Both the position numbers and the translations under genes were made by a program. DNA of 64,000 nucleotides from Xiphydria camelus (taxonomy: Eukaryota; Arthropoda; Insecta; Hymenoptera; Xiphydriidae): positions 21,838,190 through 21,902,189 of the forward strand of contig OY783200.1 in assembly GCA_963678675.1 (NCBI GenBank), written 5' to 3'. The notes beneath the pieces were generated by a model that was not told the DNA's origin, searched no databases, and saw only the letters and a list, made by a program, of their open reading frames with translations. Of the stretch, positions 10,901 through 22,900 are shown piece after piece (the stretch's first letter is position 1; the number at the start of each line of letters is the position of its first letter).

Positions 10901-13900
10901 ACGAAAAAAAACTACTGGTGCGCACTATTATTATACTACTAGTGGGCAGTAGTGTCCATTACCGGTGCAAGCAGTAATTACTATTGACTGCAGAAGTGCA
11001 CACTATTGCACTAGTAGTACGCACTATTACATTAGTAGTGCGTACTTTCAATTGGCACTTGCACTCAAGTAGTTAGCACTATTAGTATGCACTACTATCA
11101 TTGCTACACTGCTTGTTTTAATAGTATGCACTTTTCATTTGAACTGCTAATGCAGTAATATTAACTGCTGGTGGTTACTATTGTCACACTGCTGAAATTT
11201 GCTACACTATTTAGGTGAACTAATAGTGGAAATTAATGCAGTAATGAGCGCTTCAAGTGCACTGCTATTTCGGACTGTTGGCAGTTTTGAAACTATTGGC
11301 GTTATTTTCACGAACTGTTGATATCATTAAAACTTGTATTGCAGTGAAATACTAAAACGATACTTAGAATATGTTTAAAAGTTCATATTATATAATATGC
11401 TACTGCGTTTCAAACTTTTTTAAAACAGTTGACACTTTTGTACTTAATAATTCTTGACTGTTAAAGTACACGAACGTTAATAATACCAACCAGTAATGTT
11501 AATTAGTAGTGCTAACTAGCAGTGACCACTACCCTCGAAATTATGATTGGCTGGTATTGCAATAGTGTGCACTAGTAGTTTTTTTCCGTAAGTGACCTCT
11601 CTCACATGTTTATTGGAGAATTTCTGGAATTGCCGTGTCCGAAGCACATCAAATTCCCATGGGAATTCTATGGGAATTTTACAAGTTTTTTATGACAATC
11701 TGTGAGAATCTATGATACTTTTTCAACGGGGATGTTCTCTCTCGCACTCGCACGATTGCTATATATGTTGCGGATACGAGTCCAGACCCTGTAGTACCCG
11801 TATCGTAATTATCGCGGCGCCGCGCGTTACCGGGATCGACCTTGAATACGAAGCGCTCGGTGATACGAGGAGCATTATTATCGATTAAATGCATACGGAA
11901 TGAACTCCGCGTGTAATGCCGTGACTTGGATGCATACCTACTCCACGTGTACGCGACGCCCTAAAACAATCGACATCGATCTGTCCGCTTGTACGATATT
12001 ATCCCTGCGTCGCGCGGCGCTTATACAGGGTGATCCAGAACTCGCGGATTTCCTCTTATGAGCATATTCCTCATGAAGAGTAGAAAATATTTTTTCCCTT
12101 CAATTTTTCTTCCTGCGAGCGATATATTTCGAATAATTTACGATCAAATTTACTCAATGAAATAACAGTTCCGACTAACGATCAGTGCCGAATGATACTT
12201 GGGGGGGGGGGGGGGGGGGGCATTCGAAGTGTAGTAAACCTGCCGAATACACGTTGTAAATCGATCCAAATCTTCCAACCAGTGAGACTCTTTTGTTTTG
12301 AAGCTGTCAATAAAGATGTGCTACTCTTGGAATGCCGCCCAGTATCATTTGGCATTGATCGTTAGCTAAAACTGTTGGTTTATCGAGCGAATTTGATCAC
12401 AAATAACTCAAAATATATTGCTCATAGGAAGAAGTTGAGGAGGAAACATACGTTTTACACTTAAAGAGGAATATACTCGTGAAAGGAAATCCCCGAGTTT
12501 CTGAATCACCCTGTTTAAACACAGATCGGCATCCACGCCCGACGAAAAATTGGCTTTCGTCGCGATTGTTTCACCACCGTAGATGACAGTTCGCGCAACC
12601 CGGCTCTCCCGATACTCTCCGCGCGCAGTAACTCGCCGTCGGCCGAGGTGTGCGCGTCGCGCGAATCGGCTCTTCCTTCGTATTTCCGTTACGATCGTAC
12701 CGCGGATATCGGCACGACACGAGAGTGGCAGACCGAGACGACGGGCGAAGGCTATAGTAAAAAGTAGAGGAAAAAAAAAAGAGCAAACGTCGATCGATTC
12801 ACGCGAAGCTATTAAAGAACACGACGCGGCTCGGGGTTGTCGGTGAATACCGGACAATTATGAGACACCTGCTAATCGACTCGCTTTCCGAAGACGGGGC
12901 ATAAAGCCGAAGGATAGCAAATATCCTACGGCGGGGGGGGGGGAGTGCCCCATTGAATCGCGGGAGAGCGAGGAGAATCTAAACAGTGTCTCGCGCTCGA
13001 TGGATTCGCCACGATACGTCGACGACTCCGAGTGACGGACGGACGATAATAGACGTTAACGAGGTGGTTTGTGTTACTGGAAATCGAAACAACTGCGCGT
13101 TCGCCTATTAGGTGCCTATACACACAGAGGTCGAACTGTCGGTTTGGAACGGCAGTTCGAACCGTCGGGTCGATCCGTCGGTTTTAACCGTCGTCGTCCA
13201 CTAACGCAGAATAGAAATCCGCGGTTAAGCTAGCCATAAGCAGTGGACGGCGGCAGTTTTTCCCGTCGGTCTGGACTGACGGGTCAGCCTGACAGTTCGA
13301 CCTGGCGCGTGGCGCGCCCACTAACTGAAAGGTAAAACTGCCGGTTTGAACCGCGCCGTTCCAAACCGACAGTTCGACCTCTGAGTGTATGGGCACCTAA
13401 TAGGCGAACGCGCAGTCGTTTCGATTTCCAGTAACACAAACCACCTCGTTAACGTCGAATTGAAAATGAGGAATAATCCGGGTTACGGTTGGAACATGGA
13501 AGTCATCAGCGAGCCAGAGTTCGTGCGAGAAAAAGTCAAGGATATAGAGGTGAGTGTCGGACGAAAAAGAGTGGAAATCGTTCCAGATATTCGACCAAGT
13601 ATGCATTGACAAGATCTGGGGTGCGGCTGGACCCCCTTGCCAAGAAACACGAAGACGTCTATAAGTCATCTTTTTCTAACGTCTTAGACTGTTTAAAGAT
13701 AACGTGTTGTGTCCACCGAGATTCGATTGGTTTCGAGAGAGTTAGTATTATATTTTACAGCTTCTCACACACTCCTCGAATACGAAAATACGATTGCGTC
13801 TATTACATTTGAGCCTGAAATAATTTCTATGGTGTTAACCCTAAATTCACGGAACCCCGTCAATTTGACGGGTGACTTATTCAGAGTGCACTTCAATTTC

Positions 13901-16900
13901 GATTACCTAGTAACCTATGAAGTTTTGGACTAAATTGGTGAAATACTTTTTTGTAGATTAGATTTCGCTGTACAAGATAGGTATAGTAGGATAGACTAAA
14001 ATTTCGTAGATATCGAGACAATTATCCGCCAAAATGACCATTTTAGAACGTCGAAACCGTCCGTAAATCTAGTGTTAATAACACTGTAAGTCATTTTGGG
14101 GGTCATGAAGAGGGTATTAAAATCTGACTTCAGTTTATGTTCCGGGCTGGTTTACCATTAACAAAACTGATTTTGGTTTGGTTGTTGCTGCTCAGTTAAG
14201 CATTTTTTTTCAATTTTGTAGTTTTTAGGGAATATGAAGGGAAAACGGTCATTATTAAATTTAAAAAAAATGTTTTTTTTCACAAAATAGTTGTGGTGGG
14301 GGTTTTTAGGTACGAGGAATTCATTTCCAATATTTATATTTGCTAAAAACATCCGCCAGAGGGTGCTACAGATAAATTTCCTATAAACTTTACGTATTTT
14401 CTATGAAAGATCATGTTTGTTTTATATATTTTAATATCATTTTCTCATTATTTGTTTCATTTACTCATTTTTAAAGTATAAAATTTTGAATATCGAAACC
14501 AGAAAGTGATGAACAGGGTGAGAGATTTCACCAAGTGTGCATGCCTTTTGAAGGTAAAGAATGCTTTTACGGTTTATAACATTAATGTAATAAATTTTGT
14601 CTTTTTTTTTATATTTCATACATTTTTTAGCACGTTATCAAGGAAAGAAATTAAATTCTATGATCGCCAATCTATGCAGGACTTTCAGACGTGATGCTGA
14701 CGCATATGATACAGATAGACCGTGAGATAATGACAGATTCTGGTGCCCCATTTTCGCATACAAGCCTCAAAGAGGGTTGAAAAGTACTTCGATTTTGAGT
14801 AGAATGAAGGGAAATTTACGAATGGTCCCTGGGGATAACATGAAAAATTCGATTTTTCTTAATAAAAAAATAAAAGGTACGTCTTGCCCATTTTTTCACG
14901 CCAGCCTTGTTCACTAAATGATTAATTAATAAAACCTGGCTTCGGAAATCAAAGGCTTGTGTGGGAAAATCGGTCAGAATCTCGATTTTTCCTTACAAGA
15001 TTACGCCCTTATTTCAATCCTTTAGCCACCTGCAACACTCAAGCCTTTGGTTTTCCGAAGCCAGGTTTTATTAATTAATCATTTAGTGAACAAGGCTTGC
15101 GTGAAAAAATGGGCGAGATACCTTTTATTTTTTTGTTAAGAAAAATTTAATTTTGCATATGTTATCCCCAGGGACCATTCGTAAATTTCCCTTCATTTTA
15201 CTCAAAATCGAAGTACTTTTCAACCCTCTTTGAGGCTTGTATGCGAAAATGGGGCACCAGAATCTGTCACTATCTGACGGACTAACAATAAGACGAGGAG
15301 AGTGAAATAGAAGCGGAGGCTGCTGAAGGCGAAGAAGAAGAAAACCGCTCTGTAATTTATAGTAGCGACAGCGACTAAGAATAAATAATAAACACTTTTA
15401 AAAATATTTTTTCTTTTTTTTTAATTTTTATTATTTGCAAAAAAAAGGAGCAAATAAAACAGAAATAGTAAGAAAATGTATGAAAATATATAAAACAAGC
15501 ATGATCTTTCATAGAAAATACGTAAAGTTTATAGGAAACTTATCTGTAGCGCCATCTGGCGGATATTTTTAGCAAAAATAAAATTCCTCATACCTAAAAA
15601 CCCCCACCACAACTATTTTGTGAAAAAAAACATTGTTTTTAAATTTAATAATGACCGTTTTCTCTTCATATTTCCTAAAACTACAAAATTGAAAAAAAAA
15701 CGCTTAACTGAGCAGCAAAAACCAAACCAAAATCAGTTTTGTTAATGGTAGACCAGCCCGAAACATAAACTGAAGTCAGATTTCAATACCCAATTTAGTG
15801 ATTTACTGTGTAATCGCAGTCGTTTTTGTACGAGGAGCAAGAGAGAGCTTGGTGCTGCCGCCCCGCGATGTAATGCCGAGTCGAGCTACAATAATTAAAT
15901 CGGTTGATCAAGTAGAAATAAAAAAAAAGCGCGAAGAGGCGTAATCAGTAAGATTCCAGCTCGTCAAGAGAAATCCTAATTTCCCCGACATTTACGTCAA
16001 TTTCAACGGCAAACGAGTCGATGGACAAAATTTGCCATAATATCCGCCCTATTGAAGAGATCCCGTAGATTCCCATAGACAATTTTTATGCCATTGCACA
16101 CACGATCAAATTTCGCCTTCAAACTTTTGTCAAACACTTGCCAACATTATATCTTTAATTTTATTATTTCTCCACCGATCAAAATGCTGGAACCTGGGCT
16201 AGAAATAGCAGTTTGTCGGTAACGTCGGTAAATTTAACCCCGATAGCAAAGTGGCACCACAGTGACTGCACCCTGCTTTCACGCGGTGCATTCGAGTGCA
16301 TGCACTGGGGTGTCCATCTGTCTGTGCACCGTGAAGCCACACTGCAGTCACGCAGTGTAAGTACGATGGTAAAAGTAGAATTTTGCAAAAAGGGGGCGAT
16401 AAAGTAGGATTTCCCGCCTGCCTTATCCGCCTACTAGAGAGAGAGAGAGTGTCGGTTTTTTTTTCTCAAACCCGACCCGGCCAGGACTCGAACCTGCGAT
16501 CTTTAGAAGACTGGGAACGCTTCTCGCATTCTACCAATTGCGCCATCGACTCTTTGTGGTGGAGGTCGACTAAGTTATACATATAATATCGATACCTGAA
16601 AGCAACAGTACTGTGACTAGTGAGATAAAGCCGAAAGCCGATTTCGAGCTATGTCAAACGTAAACTAAATTTTAAATATTTTTGCCGAGATATCTCAGTG
16701 TTGCATTGTGTAAAGGCCGGTTTATATATATATATAATCTCATTAAATTTTTAAAAATAATTTGATACTTTCTTTTTCAAAACAGTAGCGATTATGATAA
16801 TTAATTATTCATTATTTATGAAATAATTCAGTACAATTTGCACTGTTTGAAACATTATTATAATATCAATTTTGTTATTTTCTAATTTAAAAATTCTTCT

Positions 16901-19900
16901 ATTGGGGTGTGAAATCAATTAATTGTAAATTTACAACCGCACACATCCGCAGATCAAAATTTGTAACTAGTCACAAATTGCTTTCTGGGAACAAACCTAT
17001 TATTATATCAATTTTGTTATTTTCTAATTTAACACATTCGCTGCCACTTTTAGATCTAAATCTATCTATTTAGATCTAAATCGATTGATTGCATCGCGCT
17101 CAGTGCCGGTAACAGACTGAATAATTATATGTAATGTGCACGTCAATGTGTCTCCGATCGGAGCCGGCGGCACAGGCGCGAAGTGTCGACTGGCTCCGAT
17201 CGGAGCCGGCGGCAGCAAACGTGTTAAAAATGTTGTGAAGACAATGAAGTTACCGACATTCATGGTCGGTAAATTTACGAAGTGTGCACGTCGAAAAGGC
17301 ACCTTGACTGCACTGAGTGTAACTACTGTGTTTTTACGCTGTGAACCACTCAGTGTATTCACTGTGTAGCCACGGTGCTTTTAGTTTGTGTACGCCACGC
17401 GATCACGCCACGGTGAGACCACAGTGGTGCCACTACGTGGCAGCACTGCGTGCGGCTAGCGTGTAAATCCACGCTTTGCTGTCGGGGAATGGAAAAGTTT
17501 GACCATGTGCCTGAGTAAATAATTCCCACATAGAAAATAAAGAACTGCACACGCCGTTCTATTTGCAATTACTAATAGAATTTTCAAAGATCTTATTTGT
17601 TTTTACAGATACACATACCATGCGATGCTAAACTTGCTCGCCAGGAAAGAAACTCCAATCATTATTATCTCAGTATCTATGAGCTTCTGGCTCATATTTG
17701 TATAATACTTTTTTGAAGATTACGCTTCAATCTACAATAAAGTCTTATATTGATATAGGCCAGAAATTCATAGATAACGAGATAAGAGTGATTGAAGTTT
17801 CTTGCCTGCGGCGAGTAAGTTTAGCCTCACAAGGTAGAAACCAATAATTCGTTTCTCGTACGTGAAATTCCTACAGGGATTTAATGAGATTTTTATTAAG
17901 TTTTCTATGAAAATCTGACACATGTAGGTATTTTAAACAAGGCGCGCTACAATTCGACGCGCGATAAGGAAGAACGTACAAACGCACGACGCGCGATGCA
18001 TTGCCGATTGAAGGTGCCAGCGCGTTTCTCCGCCGCCAGATTTCCGTAGTCGAGTTTCCTGGAGGCGATTCCCTCTCGCGTTTCCCCGCTACCGCTTTGT
18101 ATTCCGAACAGCTGGCGCCTCGCAACGCACTATGCCACGCCGTGACGAAATCGGAGGACGTGCGTTGGGCGAGGAGCGCGATCCCGCCGCCGCTCAGTCG
18201 CAATCGAATGTATCACGACTCGAGGTAGCTCGATCCGCGTGTGCGATAGACAAGTCCAACGGAGGCAGCTAAAATTGGCGATCGTCGTCACGGCATCGCG
18301 TTCCCCTGACGCTTCGATAAGAGCAGCGTAAATCGGCAGCACCGACGGGCGCTCGATCAAGGATGGGCGATCGGTACTACGGCTTCGACGGGTATTACCC
18401 GCGAGAATCGACGTACAATAGCCACGCGGAAGGCTCGCGGCCCGGTTCGGATGTCTTCGTGAAGAAGGCCGTCGAAGTCAAGCGAATCCTGCCGTCGCTC
18501 TTCAACATCAAAGTGGTAGGTGTTGCGAGCGGCACCGGGTGTTCCGTCGTTCGGCCGACGAAACTGCGCCGATCGCCGTCTGACGCGTCTTCGATAGTCC
18601 ACGATGCTATATATAGGTGGTCGATGGTGTGGTTTTTATTTATTTTTCGTATTGCGAGGGGGGGGAGGAGGTCTCGCGGCTTCTTCGTCTGTGACGCTGA
18701 TGAGTCTCGCTGTAATCGACGTACACATTCGTGGAATACCAAGGTATCATTGCGCGTGAATCATTGCGATATGTCATCTCTCGTAGCGCGAGAGCACTTG
18801 CGTGAGTGTATGCATATACAGGGTGACATTTTGAAAACTTGCCACCCCAATATCTCAGAAAGTTACAGAGATTTTCTAAAAAAGAAAAATACAGTTTCGG
18901 CAGTAGAGAGGGGGAACCAAAATGACATAATCGGAGACGCACCCCCTCCAACCCCCTTAGAGGTAGCCCCCCCAACTTTGTAATCTTAAATAGCAACCCC
19001 CCATGTGTGATACAGCGTTGGAAAGCTCTTTAAAAATGCTTTAAAGCAACACAAAATTTTGGTACTTTTCGATGAGTAGTTTTCGCGCAAATCGAGAAAG
19101 AAACTGCCAGAAGTAAGTTTTGTCAATTTATTTATTAAAGGTCAATATTGTTACAATAAATTTTCGAAGTGATTTCCATTATCTGATCTTACTCCCTGCG
19201 ATTTCTTCTTATGGGAACATCTGAAATCTGTTGTTTTTCAAACTCAACCAGCAAGCATTAACCAACTGAAACAGAGAATTATGCAAGAATGTCGCAAAAT
19301 TTCAAGAACAACATTTGAAAAAGTCCGAAAAATCAATGGAAATCATTTTGAAAATTTATTGTCTCGTAATTGACCTTTAATAAGTAAATTGACAACTTAC
19401 TTCTAGCAGTTTCTTTCTCGATTTGCGCAAAAATTACTCATCGAAAGGTACCAAAATTTGATGTTGTTGTAAAGCATTTTTAAAGAGCTTTCCAACGCTG
19501 TATCACACATGGGGGTTGCTATTTAAGATTACAAAGTTGGAGAGGCTACCCCTAAGGGGGTTGGAGGGGGTGCATCTCCGATTATGTCATTTTGGTTCCC
19601 CCTCTCCACTGCCGAAACCGTATTTTCTTTTTCTAGAAAATCTCTGTAACTTTCTGAGATATTGGGGTGGCAAGTTTTCAAAATGTCACCCTGTATGTAT
19701 GTGTGTGCACGCGCACACATTGCCGATCGCGTGACGACGGCGGTAGGTACGAGTGGCGGCGGGAAGGCTACCTCGCTTCGTAGAAATGTACACACCTCTG
19801 GGCGGCAAAATGTACCGGGCCCGCAGGTACTCGCGAATGAATCGGGAGCGTGGCATCGTCGTCCACCTTCCAATTGTCCTTGACCCGGAAAGTGGGTTTA

Positions 19901-22900
19901 TGAATTTTATCAGCATGCGGCGCACCTCTGGGCGGCATCTGTTCGATCGCCCTGTTAAAAAAATATAGACTCTCTCGTAAAAGACTTGAAAAAATTCCGT
20001 AGAATCCCTGTGGGAACTTGATGTGCTTCTTACACAGCAATTATATTCCAGATACACGTTGGTAAAGATCTGAGGTTCTATTAGTATTTGCGAATAGAAA
20101 GGCCTTAACAGGTTTCTATCTTCTTTATGGGATTTTACTTCTTGTTAGGAATACATATTAAAAATTCGGTAAATTCATATTTGTCATCTCAGATATATCA
20201 GATACATGAAATCCAGTAAACTCCTATTCGTTCTTCTTAAACTTTTCTAGGGGAGATATCTGGAATTGCTATATTAAAACTACATCATATTCTTATGGAT
20301 TCTCATGTGGAAAACTTGATGTGCTTCTGGCACAGCAATTTCAGATATATGTTGGTAAAGATCTGAGGAGGATGAATAGTAATGTATGGAATTCTATGTG
20401 TATTTGTAAAAAAAAAAACAAGTAAAGTCTTCTAACGTTCTATTAATGGTTATGAATAGAACGGCGTGTACAAGTCTTTATTTTCTTTATGGGATTTTGC
20501 TTGTTTTTATGGATACATATTCTGTACAAAACACTATAAGCTCTATAAATTCTATAAAGTCCTAAGAAAACGGTGTAGTTTTATAAAATATAGCATCTTA
20601 TAAAGCTTGCAGTTTGGTACAGAATAGCGTCAAAATTTTCGTAAATCCCTATCCACATCATCTCTGTTACACACAAAATCCAATGAATTCTTATTCCTAC
20701 TTCTCAAACTTTTCCAGCGGATATCTGAAATTACTGTGTCAAAGGCATATCAAATTCCCATAGACATTGTCTATAGGAAATCTAAATGATCTCTTCACAA
20801 CTGGGCACCTTGCCAAAATCTCTGAAACCAATCAAAAATAGAGATTATGATTTTTTTCACACTCCAACGGGATACGTTTCCGGCAAGATTAAACCGCACA
20901 CGGTCTAATTCACTATCGTACTACCCTTCCATGACGCAATAGACGCGCGCGCGCGTTAATTGGTCTTCCTCTTCCGGTTCTCTCGATAACACGTACGTCT
21001 ATACACATATCTATGATATCCCGCGCGCAGCTAGTTTCAGTTCTCCGCGTGTCGCGATGGAACGTCATTTTTCTTCGCTGTAACGTGGAATAAAATGGAT
21101 CAACGTCGGAACGTTACGACGCGGTACGCGAATCACCGTTACGCAAATTTCATGCAAACTGGTTTAGCCGACTTGCAGATCAACACGCGCAAAGCCAATG
21201 ACGATCGTTACGAGTCGCGATCTGCTGCGCTCGATTCCAAGATAACTCTCGCCAATGGAAATTATCGCGTGACGCGATCGATCGTGATCGGCGCGAAGAA
21301 AACGTCACCCTTCCCGTTCCCGAGGGACGCGAGGAATCCGATCGACGAGAGAGCTAGATCCTCGCGTCGTCGCGAGGAATCGCAGCGCGCACGGAAGGGC
21401 GCGAATTCAATTGGAAAGTCCAACCGCAACGTAGGAACTTTTAATCGGCTTCGAATATCGATCGCTCTGTCGGCGATGCTCGTAGAAAAAAAAAAGAGAT
21501 GCGTCGTCAGCGCATTTCATAAGAGCCGTATCCTTCTGCCCGCAGCTCGGTGAAAAAGGTTCCGGCATCAGACCGCGCGGAGCTGTTCAAGACTTCAACC
21601 AACTGCGGCAAGAATGTCTGTCGACGGGGCGCCTCTTCGAAGATCCGGAATTTCCCGCGGAGGACTCCTCGTTGTACTTCTCGAGGAGGCCGGACCGATA
21701 TATCGAGTGGAGACGCCCAATGGTAAGCGGGATGAAAGCCTTGCCTACCTCATGAGATCGGTCGTACGTCTCGCGGCCGCGTCTGCGTCCGACTCATCGA
21801 CGAGCTCGTATTTCCGACAGGAAATCGCGGATTCTCCCCAACTCTTCGTTGAGGGATTTTCGAGATTTGACGTGCAGCAAGGAGAGCTCGGCGACTGCTG
21901 GCTGCTCGCGGCTGTAGCCAATCTCACGATGCACCCCAACCTGTTCTTCCAAGTCGTCCCCGAGGATCAGAGCTTCGAGGAGAATTACGCCGGGATATTC
22001 CACTTTAGGTACGTATTCTCCCGTTGAAAAAATATCACAGGTTCTCGTAGAATCCTCATGGGTATTTTATGTGCTTTAGATACGGCAATTCCCTGTATAT
22101 CCACGAATAAAAATCTAAAAGGGATCGATAAGAATGTATTGGATTCTATGTGTATCTTTAGAAACAAATAAAAATCTTGTGAGGTTCTATCAGTAATTAT
22201 AAATAGAATGGCGTGTGCGTGTAATGTCTTTATCTTCTTTATGGGATTTTACTTGTTTTTGCGGATATACATAAAAAATTCGATATATCTCTATCTATCG
22301 ACTCTGATATATATAATGCATAGAATCCAATGAATTCCTATTCGTTCTCCTCAAACTTTTATAGCGGGTGTTTATCTGGAATTGCTGCGTCAAAGACACA
22401 TCAGATTCCCATAGAAATTACCTGTGGGTATCTATGGGATTTTTTCAATATGAAAAAAATGTCAGAGATTCTCATAAAACTTAAATCCCATAGAATTCCC
22501 ATGGGAACTTCATGTGCCTTTGACACCGCAATTCCAGATAAGCACTAATAAAAATTGAAGAGGGATGAATAAGAATGTATTGGATTCTATGTGTATCTGT
22601 AGAAAGAAAGAAAATCTTGTAAAGTTTTGCTAGTAATCACACGTAAAACGACGCGTACAGGTCTTTAACTTCTTTACGGAATTTTACTTGTTTTTACGGA
22701 GACATACAATTCGGTAAATCCCTATCTATCATATCGGATACACGTGGATTCCAATCAATTTCTCTTCATTCTTCTCAAACACTTTTCTAGAAGATACCTG
22801 GAATTGCCGTGTCGAAGGCACATCAAATTCTAGAGACATCCTGCATAATTTATTCCACTCCCAAGGTTTTGGCAGTACGGCAGATGGGTCGACGTCGTAA

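Larger units (their letters stand above)
16046..17945. repeat. Remnants of a family 1 element around other insertions
   Basis: Family 1 start at 16046-16085, a middle block at about 17515-17615, and an end at about 17870-17945. Between them lie the tRNA-derived unit, GTGCACTG-rich sequence (16190-16400 and 17240-17480), AT-rich DNA (16660-17090) and a family 2 copy (17628-17831). Confidence 0.5.

Noticed and set aside
10900..11591. Possible CRISPR-like array of short repeats
   Set aside because: The repeated words are irregularly spaced, occur in both orientations and lack uniform spacers. The host is eukaryotic.
21095..21553. 152-codon frame as a fourth calpain first exon
   Set aside because: It has an initiator-like site upstream, but no convincing phase-0 donor, and its frame does not continue into the core exon. 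Listed only as a possible promoter.
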